Assembly: GCF_008801605.1 (NCBI RefSeq)
Contig: NZ_VZPJ01000012.1
Location: 124,001-188,000, forward strand
Length of the DNA: 64,000 nucleotides
From: Pseudomonas brassicacearum subsp. brassicacearum
Lineage (GTDB): Bacteria; Pseudomonadota; Gammaproteobacteria; Pseudomonadales; Pseudomonadaceae
Direction of reading: 5' to 3'
Shown here: positions 27,082 through 36,659 of the stretch, in pieces
Numbering within the stretch: the stretch's first letter is position 1
How the letters are laid out: each line of letters opens with the position of its first letter
Position numbers and translations under genes: made by a program
Notes under the pieces: model-generated
Seen by the model: only the letters and a program-made list of their open reading frames with translations
Databases searched by the model: none
What the model was told of the DNA's origin: nothing

Positions 27082-28983
27082 CTACATCTCCACCTGCGTC
27101 CCCAGTTCAATCACCCGGTTCAACGGAAGATTGAAGAAGCGCAGATTGCCGTTGGCGTTCTTCAACATGAAGGCGAACAACGCCTCGCGCCAGCGCGCCA
27201 TACCTTCGAGTTTCGACGCGATGACCGTTTCGCGGCTGAGGAAGTAGGTGGTGCGCATCGGGCTGAAGTCCAGGTCATCCAGATGGCAGAGCTTGAGTGC
27301 CTGCGGGACGTCCGGCTCGTCGGTGAAGCCAAAATGCAGGATCACCCGGAAGAAGCCTTCGCCATAGGCATCGACCTCGAAGCGCCGCTGCGGCGGTACC
27401 CGGGGGATGTCTTCGTACACCACCGTCAGCAGCACCACTTGCTCATGCAGCACCTGGTTGTGCAGCAGGTTGTGCAACAGCGCATGGGGCACGGCGTCCG
27501 AACGTGCGGTCAGGAACACGGCGGTGCCCTGTACGCGATGGGGCGGTTGCACGCGAATACTGCTGATGAAGATTGGCAGCGGCAGCGCGCCTTCGTCCAG
27601 GCGCTCCACCAGCAATTGCTTGCCGCGCTTCCAGGTGGTCATCAACACAAACAAGGCGATACCGGCGATCACCGGGAAAGCGCCGCCCTGAACGATTTTC
27701 GGCACGTTAGCGGCAAAGTACAGGCCATCGACCAGCAGGAAACCGATCAATACCGGCACCGCCAGCAGCGGCGGCCATTTCCACAACAACAGCATGACCG
27801 CCGAGACCAGGATCGTGGTCATCAGCATGGTACCGGTCACGGCCACGCCATAGGCCGAAGCCAATGCGCCGGAAGATTCGAAACCCAGCACCAGCAGCAC
27901 CACGCCAACCATCAGTGACCAGTTCACCGCACCGATGTAGATCTGGCCCTGCTCGGCGCTGGAGGTGTGCTGGATATACATGCGCGGGATGTAGCCGAGC
28001 TGGATCGCCTGGCGCGTCAGGGAGAATGCGCCGGAAATCACCGCTTGCGAAGCGATCACCGTGGCCAGGGTCGACAGACCCACCAGCGGAATCAGCGCCC
28101 AGCTCGGTGCCAACAGATAGAACGGGTTGCGCGCCGCTTCCGGGTCACCCAGCAACAACGCGCCCTGACCGAAGTAATTGAGTACCAGCGCCGGCAGCAC
28201 CAGGATGAACCAGGCCCGTGCAATGGGTTTGCGCCCGAAGTGGCCCATGTCGGCGTACAGCGCTTCGGCACCGGTCAGCGCCAGCACCACGGCGCCGAGG
28301 ATCGCCACGCCCATGCCCGAATGGACGACGAAGAAACGCACGGCCCAGACTGGGTTCAACGCCTGCAACACTTCCGGGTGTTGGCTGATGCCGTAGACAC
28401 CGAGCGCGCCGAGCACCAGGAACCAGGTGACCATGATCGGGCCGAACAGGATGCCGATCCGTGCGGTACCGTGGCGCTGGATGATAAAGAGCCCTACCAG
28501 CACGACCAAGGACAGTGGCACGACCCAATGATCGATGCCCTCGAACGCCAGGCCAACGCCTTCGATCGCCGAGAGCACGGAAATCGCCGGGGTGATCATG
28601 CTGTCGCCATAGAACAACGCCGCCCCGATCAAGCCGCAGATCACCAGCAATTTGCGCAACCGCGCCCGCCCCGCCGCTGCCCGCCGCGCCAGGGCGGTGA
28701 GCGCCATGATCCCGCCCTCACCCTGGTTGTCGGCGCGCAGGACGAACATCATGTACTTGATCGACACGACCCAGATCAGCGACCAGAAAATCAGCGAGAG
28801 GATCCCCAGCACCCCATCGTGGTTGACAGGTACGCCGTAGGCACCGGAAAACACTTCCTTGAGGGTGTACAGCGGGCTCGTGCCGATGTCGCCATAAACC
28901 ACTCCGACCGCCGCGACCAGCATGCTCAGCGGTTTCGCTGCCGAATGCTCGGCACCCACCGCCTGACTACTTGCATGACCCAT
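27082..28983 (-). CDS. kup: Low-affinity potassium uptake protein Kup
   Basis: A 633-residue potassium/proton symporter of the KUP family. VVYGDIGTSPLYTLKEVF at the N-terminus is the family signature, followed by about 12 membrane segments and a C-terminal cytoplasmic domain. I chose the ATG at 28983 (MGHASSQ); a longer upstream start adds 21 residues without homology. The gene is monocistronic. Confidence 0.95.
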   Translation of the reverse strand: MGHASSQAVGAEHSAAKPLSMLVAAVGVVYGDIGTSPLYTLKEVFSGAYGVPVNHDGVLGILSLIFWSLIWVVSIKYMMFVLRADNQGEGGIMALTALARRAAAGRARLRKLLVICGLIGAALFYGDSMITPAISVLSAIEGVGLAFEGIDHWVVPLSLVVLVGLFIIQRHGTARIGILFGPIMVTWFLVLGALGVYGISQHPEVLQALNPVWAVRFFVVHSGMGVAILGAVVLALTGAEALYADMGHFGRKPIARAWFILVLPALVLNYFGQGALLLGDPEAARNPFYLLAPSWALIPLVGLSTLATVIASQAVISGAFSLTRQAIQLGYIPRMYIQHTSSAEQGQIYIGAVNWSLMVGVVLLVLGFESSGALASAYGVAVTGTMLMTTILVSAVMLLLWKWPPLLAVPVLIGFLLVDGLYFAANVPKIVQGGAFPVIAGIALFVLMTTWKRGKQLLVERLDEGALPLPIFISSIRVQPPHRVQGTAVFLTARSDAVPHALLHNLLHNQVLHEQVVLLTVVYEDIPRVPPQRRFEVDAYGEGFFRVILHFGFTDEPDVPQALKLCHLDDLDFSPMRTTYFLSRETVIASKLEGMARWREALFAFMLKNANGNLRFFNLPLNRVIELGTQVEM

Positions 28984-29256
28984 CCAACACTCCTGATTCC
29001 AGACCTGGCTTCTTGAACGAAGCACTATGCTTTGTTGAGGCAGCATGCGCTGTTTTACGTATTGTTACAGACGTTTTGTTGACTGTAGCAATCGTCAGAA
29101 CGCAAAGGCGCGAAGCATAGCGCAGCACTCGTCGCATTTCCCGGTATAAAGCTGGTCAAGCAGCCCGGCCACAGATAGAATTGCGCACTTTTTGATCAGA
29201 GGCGCGCCAGGCGCCCTGTCTCGGCAAGAGACGATCCCCCTACACCGAGGTTAGAC

Positions 29257-30597
29257 ATGTCCACCACTACCGCGCCAGCCAATCCGAAGGTTGGCTTCGT
29301 ATCCCTGGGTTGCCCGAAGGCTCTGGTCGACTCCGAGCGCATCCTGACCCAGTTGCGCATGGAAGGCTATGACGTTGTGTCCACCTATCAGGACGCCGAC
29401 GTGGTCGTGGTCAACACCTGCGGCTTCATCGACTCGGCCAAGGCCGAATCCCTGGAAGTGATCGGCGAAGCCATCAAGGAAAACGGCAAGGTCATCGTCA
29501 CCGGCTGCATGGGTGTGGAAGAAGGCAACATCCGCAACGTGCACCCGAGCGTGTTGTCCGTGACCGGTCCGCAGCAGTACGAGCAGGTGGTCAACGCCGT
29601 GCACGACGTGGTGCCGCCACGCCAGGACCATAACCCGCTGATCGACCTGGTGCCGCCACAAGGCATCAAGCTGACCCCGCGCCACTACGCCTACCTGAAG
29701 ATTTCCGAAGGCTGCAACCACAGCTGCAGCTTCTGCATCATCCCGTCGATGCGCGGCAAGCTGGTGAGCCGTCCGGTGGGCGATGTGCTCGACGAGGCCC
29801 AGCGCCTGGTCAAGGCTGGCGTCAAGGAACTGCTGGTAATCTCCCAGGACACCAGCGCCTACGGCGTCGACGTGAAATACCGCACCGGTTTCTGGAACGG
29901 CGCGCCGGTGAAAACCCGCATGACCGAACTGTGCGAAGCCCTCAGCACCCTCGGCGTCTGGGTCCGCCTGCATTACGTCTACCCATACCCGCACGTCGAC
30001 GAACTGATCCCTCTGATGGCCGCCGGCAAGATCCTGCCGTACCTGGACATCCCGTTCCAGCACGCCAGCCCGAAAGTCCTCAAGGCCATGAAGCGCCCGG
30101 CGTTCGAAGACAAGACCCTGGCCCGCATCAAGAACTGGCGCGAGATCTGCCCGGACCTGATTATCCGTTCGACGTTCATCGTCGGCTTCCCCGGTGAAAC
30201 CGAGGAAGACTTCCAGTACCTGCTGGACTGGCTGACCGAAGCCCAGCTCGACCGCGTCGGCTGCTTCCAGTACTCCCCTGTCGAAGGCGCACCGGCCAAC
30301 GACCTGGACCTGGACGTGGTGCCGGACGACGTCAAGCAGGACCGTTGGGAGCGCTTCATGGCGCACCAGCAGGCCATCAGCTCGGCGCGCCTGCAAATGC
30401 GCATCGGCCGTGAAATCGAAGTGCTGGTGGATGAAGTGGACGAGCAAGGCGCCGTGGGCCGCTGCTTCTTCGACGCCCCGGAAATCGACGGCAACGTCTT
30501 CATCGACAATGGCAGCAACCTCAAGCCGGGCGACAAAGTCTGGTGCAAGGTGACCGACGCCGATGAGTACGATTTGTGGGCTGAGCAGATCGGTTGA
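29257..30597 (+). CDS. rimO: Ribosomal protein S12 methylthiotransferase RimO
   Basis: A 446-residue radical-SAM enzyme that methylthiolates Asp88 of ribosomal protein S12. The N-terminal UPF0004 domain has Cys19, Cys55 and Cys84 for one iron-sulphur cluster; CNHSCSFC (Cys153, 157, 160) binds the radical-SAM cluster. A C-terminal TRAM domain is present. Spacing and length match RimO rather than MiaB. Confidence 0.96.
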   Translation: MSTTTAPANPKVGFVSLGCPKALVDSERILTQLRMEGYDVVSTYQDADVVVVNTCGFIDSAKAESLEVIGEAIKENGKVIVTGCMGVEEGNIRNVHPSVLSVTGPQQYEQVVNAVHDVVPPRQDHNPLIDLVPPQGIKLTPRHYAYLKISEGCNHSCSFCIIPSMRGKLVSRPVGDVLDEAQRLVKAGVKELLVISQDTSAYGVDVKYRTGFWNGAPVKTRMTELCEALSTLGVWVRLHYVYPYPHVDELIPLMAAGKILPYLDIPFQHASPKVLKAMKRPAFEDKTLARIKNWREICPDLIIRSTFIVGFPGETEEDFQYLLDWLTEAQLDRVGCFQYSPVEGAPANDLDLDVVPDDVKQDRWERFMAHQQAISSARLQMRIGREIEVLVDEVDEQGAVGRCFFDAPEIDGNVFIDNGSNLKPGDKVWCKVTDADEYDLWAEQIG

Positions 30598-30625
30598 TCC
30601 GCGGCTTCACAGACTCAATGTGATA

Positions 30626-30721
30626 CCTGTGGGAGCCGAGCTTGCTCGCGATAGCGGTGCATCAGCCAACATCAATATTGGCTGACACGACGCCATCGCG
30701 AGCAAGCTCGGCTCCCACAGG
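30626..30721. repeat. REPIN
   Basis: CCTGTGGGAGCCGAGCTTGC and its inverted copy GCAAGCTCGGCTCCCACAGG, between rimO and its terminator. Confidence 0.9.
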
Positions 30722-30744
30722 TGCTTTCACAAGCCGAAAAATTG

Positions 30745-30782
30745 AAAAGCCCCGTCATCATCACAAGATGCGGGGCTTTTTT
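30745..30782 (+). terminator. Terminator downstream of rimO
   Basis: GCCCCG-CATC...GATG-CGGGGC stem followed by six T residues. It overlaps the 5' end of the longest possible GNAT reading frame, which argues for the later start of that gene. Confidence 0.88.
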
Positions 30783-30825
30783 GCAGCTATCGTATGGAGA
30801 TATCCAGCACAAGGAACAGGCGGGC

Positions 30826-31299
30826 ATGCGTCAGCATTCGGTCATCCACACACCGAAACCGAGCGATTACCAGGAACTGACCCAGGTGTGGGAGGCGTCG
30901 GTACGCGCCACCCACGACTTCCTGCCGGACAGCTACATCGAGCTGCTGAAAAACCTGGTGCTCACCCGTTACCTGGATGCGGTGATGCTCATCTGCACCC
31001 GGGACGCGCGCCAGCGGATCACCGGTTTCGCCGGCGTCGCGGCCGGCAAGATCGAGATGCTCTTCATCGACCCGCAGCACCGTGGCCAGGGCCTGGGCAA
31101 GCAACTGCTGCGCTACGCCATGGAACACCTGAACGCCGATCAACTGGACGTCAACGAGCAGAACCCGCAAGCCCTGGGCTTTTACCTCAAGCAAGGCTTC
31201 GAAGTGGTCGGGCGTTCGGCAAAAGATGGCATGAACCAACCCTACCCGCTGCTGCACATGCGCTACAAGCAGCCCGACCTGAAGGCTGGGCGCGGCTAA
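30826..31299 (+). CDS. GNAT acetyltransferase (YjaB-like)
   Basis: A 157-residue N-acetyltransferase. RATHDFLPDSYIE, the acetyl-CoA loop QHRGQGLGKQLL and the C-terminal VNEQNPQALGFYLKQGFEVVGRS followed by PYPLLHM closely resemble E. coli YjaB, an acetyltransferase reported to modify lysines or peptides. I chose the ATG at 30826 because earlier in-frame starts lie in the upstream terminator. The physiological substrate is unknown. Confidence 0.85.
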   Translation: MRQHSVIHTPKPSDYQELTQVWEASVRATHDFLPDSYIELLKNLVLTRYLDAVMLICTRDARQRITGFAGVAAGKIEMLFIDPQHRGQGLGKQLLRYAMEHLNADQLDVNEQNPQALGFYLKQGFEVVGRSAKDGMNQPYPLLHMRYKQPDLKAGRG

Positions 31300-31382
31300 A
31301 AGCGGCATGAGGCAAATGGACCCGCGATTAACCGGCGCCAGGCAGGTACAATGCCCACCCTCTTTTTGTTACGGCCCCCGTC

Positions 31383-32093
31383 ATGACTGACCCGATTCGT
31401 CTCTCCAAACGCCTCATCGAACTCGTCGGCTGTTCCCGTCGGGAGGCTGAGCTGTTCATCGAGGGCGGCTGGGTCACCGTGGATGGCGAAGTGATCGATG
31501 AGCCGCAGTTCAAGGTCACCACCCAGAAGGTCGAACTCGACCCCGAGGCCAAGGCCACCGCGCCGGAACCGGTGACGCTCCTGCTCAACGTCCCGGCCGG
31601 CACGGATGTGGACACTGCCATGGCCTCCCTCGGACCGCAGACCCTGAGCGAAGAACATCGCTTCGGCAAACGCCCGCTCAAGGGCCATTTCCTGCGCCTG
31701 ACCGCCAGCGCCGACCTGCAGGCCAACGCCAGCGGGCTGCTGGTGTTCACCCAGGACTGGAAAATCTTGCGCAAGCTCACCGCCGACGCCGCCAAGATCG
31801 AGCAGGAATACGTGGTGGAAGTCGAAGGCGAGATGGTCGCCCATGGCCTCAATCGCCTGAACCATGGCTTGACCTACAAGGGCAAGGAACTGCCGGCGGT
31901 CAAGGCCAGCTGGCAGAACGAGAACCGCCTGCGCTTTGCCATGAAAAACCCGCAGCCCGGCGTGATCGCTCTGTTTTGCCAGGCGGTCGGGCTCAAGGTC
32001 GTCGCCATTCGCCGCATTCGCATCGGCGGCGTGTCCATCGGCAAGGTGCCGCTGGGCCAGTGGCGCTACCTGTCTGCCAAAGAGAAATTCTAA
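31383..32093 (+). CDS. RNA pseudouridine synthase-like protein (RsuA/RluB/E/F family), catalytic Asp not seen
   Basis: A 236-residue protein with an N-terminal S4 RNA-binding domain (about residues 5-50, SRREAELFIEGGWVTVDG). Its catalytic-domain sequences resemble the RluB/RluF branch (EQEYVVEVEG, VKVVAIRRIRIGGV). At the motif that normally reads RLDxNTSGLL it reads DLQANASGLL, so Gln113 stands where the catalytic Asp belongs. By eye this suggests an enzyme without pseudouridylation activity, or a shifted active site. It begins a run of three same-strand RNA-related or unknown genes. Confidence 0.78.
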   Translation: MTDPIRLSKRLIELVGCSRREAELFIEGGWVTVDGEVIDEPQFKVTTQKVELDPEAKATAPEPVTLLLNVPAGTDVDTAMASLGPQTLSEEHRFGKRPLKGHFLRLTASADLQANASGLLVFTQDWKILRKLTADAAKIEQEYVVEVEGEMVAHGLNRLNHGLTYKGKELPAVKASWQNENRLRFAMKNPQPGVIALFCQAVGLKVVAIRRIRIGGVSIGKVPLGQWRYLSAKEKF

Positions 32094-32150
32094 TTTTCCG
32101 GCGCCGCACCGAACCGGGGCGCCCACTGCCGATTGATCAGGACTGCACAC

Positions 32151-32612
32151 ATGATTCACAACGACGTACTGCGCAGCGTGCGCTACATGCTCGACATCAG
32201 CGACAAGAAAGTCATCGAGATCATCAAGCTGGGCGGCCTGGAAGTCTCCCTGGCGGACCTGACGGGCTACCTCAAGAAAGACGAGGAAGAAGGCTTCGTA
32301 TTCTGCCCTGACGAGGTCATGGCGCATTTTCTCGATGGCCTGGTGATCTTCAAGCGTGGCAAGGACGAAAGCCGTCCGCCGCAGCCGATCGAAGTGCCGG
32401 TGACCAACAACATCATCCTCAAGAAACTGCGAGTGGCGTTCGAGCTGAAGGAAGACGACATGCACGCCATCCTCAAGGCCGCCGAGTTCCCGGTGTCCAA
32501 GCCGGAACTGAGCGCGCTGTTCCGCAAGTTCGGCCACACCAACTACCGCCCGTGTGGCGACCAGTTGCTGCGCAATTTCCTCAAGGGCCTGACGCTGCGC
32601 GTTCGCGGCTGA
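32151..32612 (+). CDS. DUF1456 family protein (YehS-like)
   Basis: A 153-residue protein made of two repeats of about 65 residues. Each starts with a helix of the type NDVLRSVRYMLDISDKKVIEIIKLGG, repeated as NNIILKKLRVAFELKEDDMHAILKAA. This is the DUF1456/YehS family, whose function is not established. The ATG at 32151 aligns with the family start; an earlier in-frame ATG adds six residues. TrmO follows five bases later. Confidence 0.88.
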   Translation: MIHNDVLRSVRYMLDISDKKVIEIIKLGGLEVSLADLTGYLKKDEEEGFVFCPDEVMAHFLDGLVIFKRGKDESRPPQPIEVPVTNNIILKKLRVAFELKEDDMHAILKAAEFPVSKPELSALFRKFGHTNYRPCGDQLLRNFLKGLTLRVRG

Positions 32613-32617
32613 CACCC

Positions 32618-33316
32618 GTGACTTACAACGTCTCTCCCATCGGCTTCGTCCGCTCCTGCTTCAAGGAGAAGTTCGCCATCCCCCGCCAACCGCAGTTGGC
32701 GCCGGCCGCACGTGGTGTGCTGGAGCTGGTGGCGCCGTTTGATCAGGGCGAGGCAGTGCAGGGGTTGGAGCAGGTCAGCCATGTCTGGCTGCTGTTCCTG
32801 TTCCACCAGGCGCTGGAAGACAAGCCGCGGTTGAAAGTGCGCCCGCCGCGCCTGGGCGGCAACAAGTCCATGGGCGTGTTCGCCACCCGCGCCACCCACC
32901 GCCCCAACGGCATCGGCCAGTCGGTAGTTAAGCTGGAGCGGATCGAAGCCGGGCGGCTGTGGATCTCGGGTATCGACTTGCTGGACGGCACACCGGTGCT
33001 GGACATCAAGCCCTACGTGCCCTACGCCGACATCATCGGCTCGGCTTCCAACAGCATCGCCAGCGCAGCGCCTGAATTGATTCCGGTGCAATGGGCGGAC
33101 ACTGCCCTGCTTCAAGCGCGCGAGCACGCCACGCGCCTGGGAGAGCCCCTGGTGGAGCTGATTGAACAATGCCTGGCCCAAGACCCGCGCCCGGCGTACC
33201 AGGTTCCCACCGCCGAACGGGAATATGGCGCGCAGTTCTGGGACCTGGATGTTCGTTGGCATTACCCGCAGGCGGGGTTGATTCGGGTGTTGGAAGTGAT
33301 TCCGGCGAAACCGTAG
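32618..33316 (+). CDS. trmO: tRNA (N6-threonylcarbamoyladenosine37-N6)-methyltransferase TrmO
   Basis: A 232-residue TsaA/TrmO family protein that methylates t6A37 in some tRNAs using SAM. Diagnostic blocks are SPIGFVRSCFKEKFAIPRQ, HVWLLFLFHQ, ATRATHRPNGIGQS and LDIKPYVPYAD. The GTG at 32618 is the best start, directly after the preceding stop; a longer frame would overlap DUF1456 out of phase. Confidence 0.92.
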   Translation: MTYNVSPIGFVRSCFKEKFAIPRQPQLAPAARGVLELVAPFDQGEAVQGLEQVSHVWLLFLFHQALEDKPRLKVRPPRLGGNKSMGVFATRATHRPNGIGQSVVKLERIEAGRLWISGIDLLDGTPVLDIKPYVPYADIIGSASNSIASAAPELIPVQWADTALLQAREHATRLGEPLVELIEQCLAQDPRPAYQVPTAEREYGAQFWDLDVRWHYPQAGLIRVLEVIPAKP

Positions 33317-33333
33317 ACACCAGAAACGAAAAA

Positions 33334-33371
33334 GCCCGCGCGGCCTTTATCAGGCGGCGCGGGCTTTTTTT
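33334..33371 (+). terminator. Terminator of the trmO unit
   Basis: GCCCGCGCGGCC and the near-complement GGCGGCGCGGGC form the stem, followed by seven T residues. Confidence 0.88.
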
Positions 33372-33399
33372 GGTCTGTCATTTGGACCGAGTCGCTACC

Positions 33400-33497
33400 A
33401 TCGCGAGCAGGCTCGCTCCCACATTTGATCTGCAGTGACTACAAGAGTGTGTGGTCACACATGCTCCATTGTGGGAGCGAGCCTGATCGCGATAGCT
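33400..33497. repeat. Pair of REP elements in outward arrangement
   Basis: ATCGCGAGCAGGCTCGCTCC at the left and TTGTGGGAGCGAGCCTGATC at the right. The two REPs are oppositely oriented relative to the usual REPIN, with a spacer containing GTGTGTGGTCACACAT. Confidence 0.8.
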
Positions 33498-33525
33498 TTC
33501 GGTCAGCCATCGCATAAACCGAGGC

Positions 33526-34305
33526 TTACTTCTCTACAAACGCCCGCTCGATCAGGTAATCACCCGGCTCGCGCATACGCGGCGAAACGGTCAGGCCGAA
33601 GCTGTTGAGCACTTCGCTGGTCTCGTCGAGCATGCTCGGGCTGCCGCACAACATGGCGCGGTCGTCCTGCGGGTTGATCGGTGGCAGGCCGATGTCGCGG
33701 AACAGCTTGCCGCTGCGCATCAGGTCGGTCAGGCGGCCTTCGTTCTCGAACGGCTCGCGCGTCACGGTCGGGTAGTAGATCAGCTTTTCACGCAGCGCTT
33801 CGCCGAAGAACTCGTTCTGCGGCAAGTGTTCGGTGATGAACTCGCGGTAAGCGACTTCATTGACGTAACGCACGCCGTGGCACAGGATCACTTTTTCGAA
33901 ACGCTCATAGGTTTCCGGATCCTGGATGACGCTCATGAACGGCGCCAGGCCAGTACCGGTGCTGAGCAGGTACAAATGCTTGCCAGGCTTGAGATCGTCC
34001 AGCACGAGGGTGCCGGTGGGTTTCTTGCTGATGATGATCTCGTCGCCTTCCTTCAGGTGTTGCAGCTGGGAAGTCAGCGGACCATCAGGCACCTTGATGC
34101 TGAAGAATTCGAGATGCTCTTCCCAGTTCGGGCTGGCAATCGAGTAAGCGCGCATAAGCGGGCGGCCATTGGGCTGTTGCAGGCCGATCATCACGAACTG
34201 ACCGTTCTCGAAGCGCAGGCCCGGATCGCGGGTGCACTTAAAGCTGAACAGAGTGTCGTTCCAGTGATGAACACTGAGGACACGCTCGTGGTTCATGTTG
34301 CTCAT
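33526..34305 (-). CDS. fpr: Ferredoxin-NADP(+) reductase
   Basis: A 259-residue FAD enzyme transferring electrons between NADPH and ferredoxin or flavodoxin; in pseudomonads it is induced by superoxide. RAYSIASPNW binds FAD, STGTGLAPFMSVI and CHGVRYVNE belong to the NADP domain, and the protein ends ERAFVEK as in the subfamily. I chose the ATG at 34305 behind AGGAG. The divergent LysR gene is the probable regulator. Confidence 0.95.
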   Translation of the reverse strand: MSNMNHERVLSVHHWNDTLFSFKCTRDPGLRFENGQFVMIGLQQPNGRPLMRAYSIASPNWEEHLEFFSIKVPDGPLTSQLQHLKEGDEIIISKKPTGTLVLDDLKPGKHLYLLSTGTGLAPFMSVIQDPETYERFEKVILCHGVRYVNEVAYREFITEHLPQNEFFGEALREKLIYYPTVTREPFENEGRLTDLMRSGKLFRDIGLPPINPQDDRAMLCGSPSMLDETSEVLNSFGLTVSPRMREPGDYLIERAFVEK

Positions 34306-34426
34306 GTACGGGGACTCCTGGGAAGAATGCCTGCGCCGATAATCTGCGCAATTGCATCGCATTCTAATGGCGGCGACAATATCTGTTAAATGGATTATTA
34401 AGATAAGGGTTATCGGTTATATCGAT

Positions 34427-35353
34427 ATGCGATTTACTCTCCGTCAACTTCAAGTCTTCGTCGCCGTCGCCCAGCAAGAAAGCGTGTCTCGCGCTGCGGG
34501 CCATCTCAATCTGTCGCAGTCGGCGGCCAGCACCTCCATCACCGAACTGGAGCGGCAATCGAGCTGCCAATTGTTCGACCGTGCCGGCAAGCGCCTGAGT
34601 CTCAACGCCCTGGGCAAACAACTGCTGCCCCAGGCAGTGGCGCTGCTGGACCAGGCCAAGGAAATCGAAGACCTGCTCAATGGCAAGTCCGGTTTCGGCT
34701 CACTGGCGGTCGGTGCCACCCTGACCATCGGCAATTACCTGGCGACCTTGTTGATCGGCGGTTTCATGCAGCGCCATCCAGAAAGCCAAGTGAAGCTGCA
34801 CGTGCAGAACACTGCCAATATCGTGCACCAGGTTGCCCACTATGAAATTGATCTGGGTCTAATCGAAGGTGACTGCAGCCATCCGGACATCGAGGTACAG
34901 AGCTGGGTCGAGGACGAACTAGTGGTGTTCTGCGCCCCTCAACACCCGCTGGCCAAGCGCGGCCAGGCGACCATGGAGGAACTGACCCATGAGGCGTGGA
35001 TTCTACGGGAACAGGGTTCCGGCACGCGCCTGACCTTCGACCAGGCCATGCGTCACCACCGCAGCGCGCTGAATATCCGCCTGGAGCTGGAACACACCGA
35101 AGCGATCAAGCGCGCCGTGGAATCCGGCCTGGGCATTGGCTGCATCTCACGCCTGGCCCTGCGCGACGCTTTCCGCCGCGGCAGCCTCGTCGCAGTGGAA
35201 ACACCGGACATGGACCTGGCGCGGCAGTTTTATTTCATCTGGCATAAACAGAAGTATCAGACCTCGGCCATGCGCGAATTCCTTGAGCTGTGCCGGGCTT
35301 TCACCGCCGGAGCCCAGCGCAGCGACGAAATCGTGCTACCGACCATTGCCTGA
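34427..35353 (+). CDS. finR: LysR family regulator FinR
   Basis: A 308-residue LysR-type activator with an N-terminal winged helix-turn-helix (MRFTLRQLQVFVAVAQQESV, SRAAGHLNLSQSAASTSI) and a substrate-binding-like effector domain. It is divergent from fpr, as FinR is in P. putida, where it is required for paraquat induction of fpr. Some annotations call the family CysB-like. I chose the ATG at 34427; upstream in-frame starts fall in the AT-rich promoter region. Confidence 0.9.
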   Translation: MRFTLRQLQVFVAVAQQESVSRAAGHLNLSQSAASTSITELERQSSCQLFDRAGKRLSLNALGKQLLPQAVALLDQAKEIEDLLNGKSGFGSLAVGATLTIGNYLATLLIGGFMQRHPESQVKLHVQNTANIVHQVAHYEIDLGLIEGDCSHPDIEVQSWVEDELVVFCAPQHPLAKRGQATMEELTHEAWILREQGSGTRLTFDQAMRHHRSALNIRLELEHTEAIKRAVESGLGIGCISRLALRDAFRRGSLVAVETPDMDLARQFYFIWHKQKYQTSAMREFLELCRAFTAGAQRSDEIVLPTIA

Positions 35354-35357
35354 GCCG

Positions 35358-35720
35358 TTACAACAGCACCACGCCCCACACCAACGCGATCATCGTCAGG
35401 GCGACGAACTGGGCGGCGCTGCCCATGTCCTTGGCGTTTTTTGACAATGGGTGCAGCTCCAGGGAGATGCGGTCGATAGCCGCCTCCACCGCCGAGTTGA
35501 GCAATTCCACGATCAATGCCAACAGGCACACGGCAATCAGCAGCGCCTGCTCGACACGACTGACGTTCAGGAAGAATGACAACGGAATCAACACGACGTT
35601 GAGCAGCACCAACTGACGGAAAGCCGCTTCGCCGACAAAAGCTGCACGCAGGCCGTCCAAGGAATAGCCGGAGGCGTTGAGGATGCGTTTCAGGCCGGTC
35701 TGGCCTTTAAAAGGTGACAT
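35358..35720 (-). CDS. dgkA: Diacylglycerol kinase
   Basis: A 120-residue integral membrane kinase with three membrane segments. It phosphorylates diacylglycerol released by membrane-derived glucan and LPS modification pathways. EAAFRQLVLLNVVLI and VELLNSAVEAAIDRISLELHPLSKNAKDMGSA contain the conserved active-site residues. It is convergent with finR, four bases apart. Confidence 0.95.
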   Translation of the reverse strand: MSPFKGQTGLKRILNASGYSLDGLRAAFVGEAAFRQLVLLNVVLIPLSFFLNVSRVEQALLIAVCLLALIVELLNSAVEAAIDRISLELHPLSKNAKDMGSAAQFVALTMIALVWGVVLL

Positions 35721-35792
35721 AGAGTGGGCAACTGATCGAAAAGGAGTGGAGAAGCTAATTCAAACCCGGTCAAAAAAGCGTGAACCGGAACA

Positions 35793-36446
35793 CTAAGCCT
35801 GCGGCGAAATTGACTCAAGTTGTTGCAGCAGCAAGGCCGCCTGGGTCCGGGTGCGCACGTTCAGTTTACGAAAAATCGCCGTGACGTGGGCCTTGATGGT
35901 GGCCTCCGACACGTTCAGTTCGTAGGCAATCTGCTTGTTCAGCAAGCCTTCGCAGACCATGGTCAACACCCGGAACTGCTGCGGCGTGAGGCTGGCCAGC
36001 CCTTCGCTGGCGGCCTTGGCTTCCTCGGACACGCTCACCGCTTCGAACGCCTGGGGCGGCCAGCAGACATCGCCGTCCAGGACGGCCTTCACGGCCTTCT
36101 GAATCATCTCAAGGGAACTGGACTTGGGTATGAATCCGCTGGCACCGAACTCCCGGGCCTTGACCATCACCGAGGCTTCTTCCTGGGCCGAGACCATGAC
36201 CACAGGGATCTGCGGGTATTGGCCCCGCAACAGCACCAGCCCTGAAAAGCCATAAGCGCCGGGCATGTTCAGGTCCAGCAGCACCAGGTCCCAATCGGCC
36301 TTCGCCGTCAACTGGACCTCCAGTTCCGCGATACTGGCCACCTCCGTCAACCGGACAGCCGGGCCGAGGCCCAGGGTCACAGCCTGATGCAACGCGCTGC
36401 GAAAGAGCGGGTGGTCATCGGCAATCAGGATTTCGTATGTGGCCAT
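35793..36446 (-). CDS. erdR: LuxR/NarL-type response regulator ErdR
   Basis: A 217-residue response regulator. The receiver domain has phosphoacceptor Asp58 in LVLLDLNMP and acidic residues IADDHP near the N-terminus; the C-terminal HTH is LTPQQFRVLTMVCEGLLNKQIAYELNVSEATIKAHV. Adjacency to dgkA matches erdR of P. aeruginosa, an orphan regulator of acetate and ethanol oxidation. No kinase gene is adjacent. Confidence 0.88.
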   Translation of the reverse strand: MATYEILIADDHPLFRSALHQAVTLGLGPAVRLTEVASIAELEVQLTAKADWDLVLLDLNMPGAYGFSGLVLLRGQYPQIPVVMVSAQEEASVMVKAREFGASGFIPKSSSLEMIQKAVKAVLDGDVCWPPQAFEAVSVSEEAKAASEGLASLTPQQFRVLTMVCEGLLNKQIAYELNVSEATIKAHVTAIFRKLNVRTRTQAALLLQQLESISPQA

Positions 36447-36659
36447 TTTTCAAATGATCCTGTTTTTAATGGCAGGCCCGATGCATTCGCGCCTCGCCAA
36501 GACAACTCAAGACACCGCCATGCAGCGGCATCCACAGGGGCACATTCAACGCCAAACACGGCGTTTCAAACATTGGCGGCGCCCTGGTCGGCGCCAAGCA
36601 TGCCCAGCGAAGCCGGGGTGGTCAAGCAGCACAGCCGCCACAGTGTCCAGTATGGGCCA

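Noticed and set aside
32552..32617. Longer N-terminus for TrmO
   Set aside because: The extra 22 codons overlap the end of the DUF1456 gene in another frame and do not resemble TrmO. The GTG at 32618 starts exactly at the conserved region.
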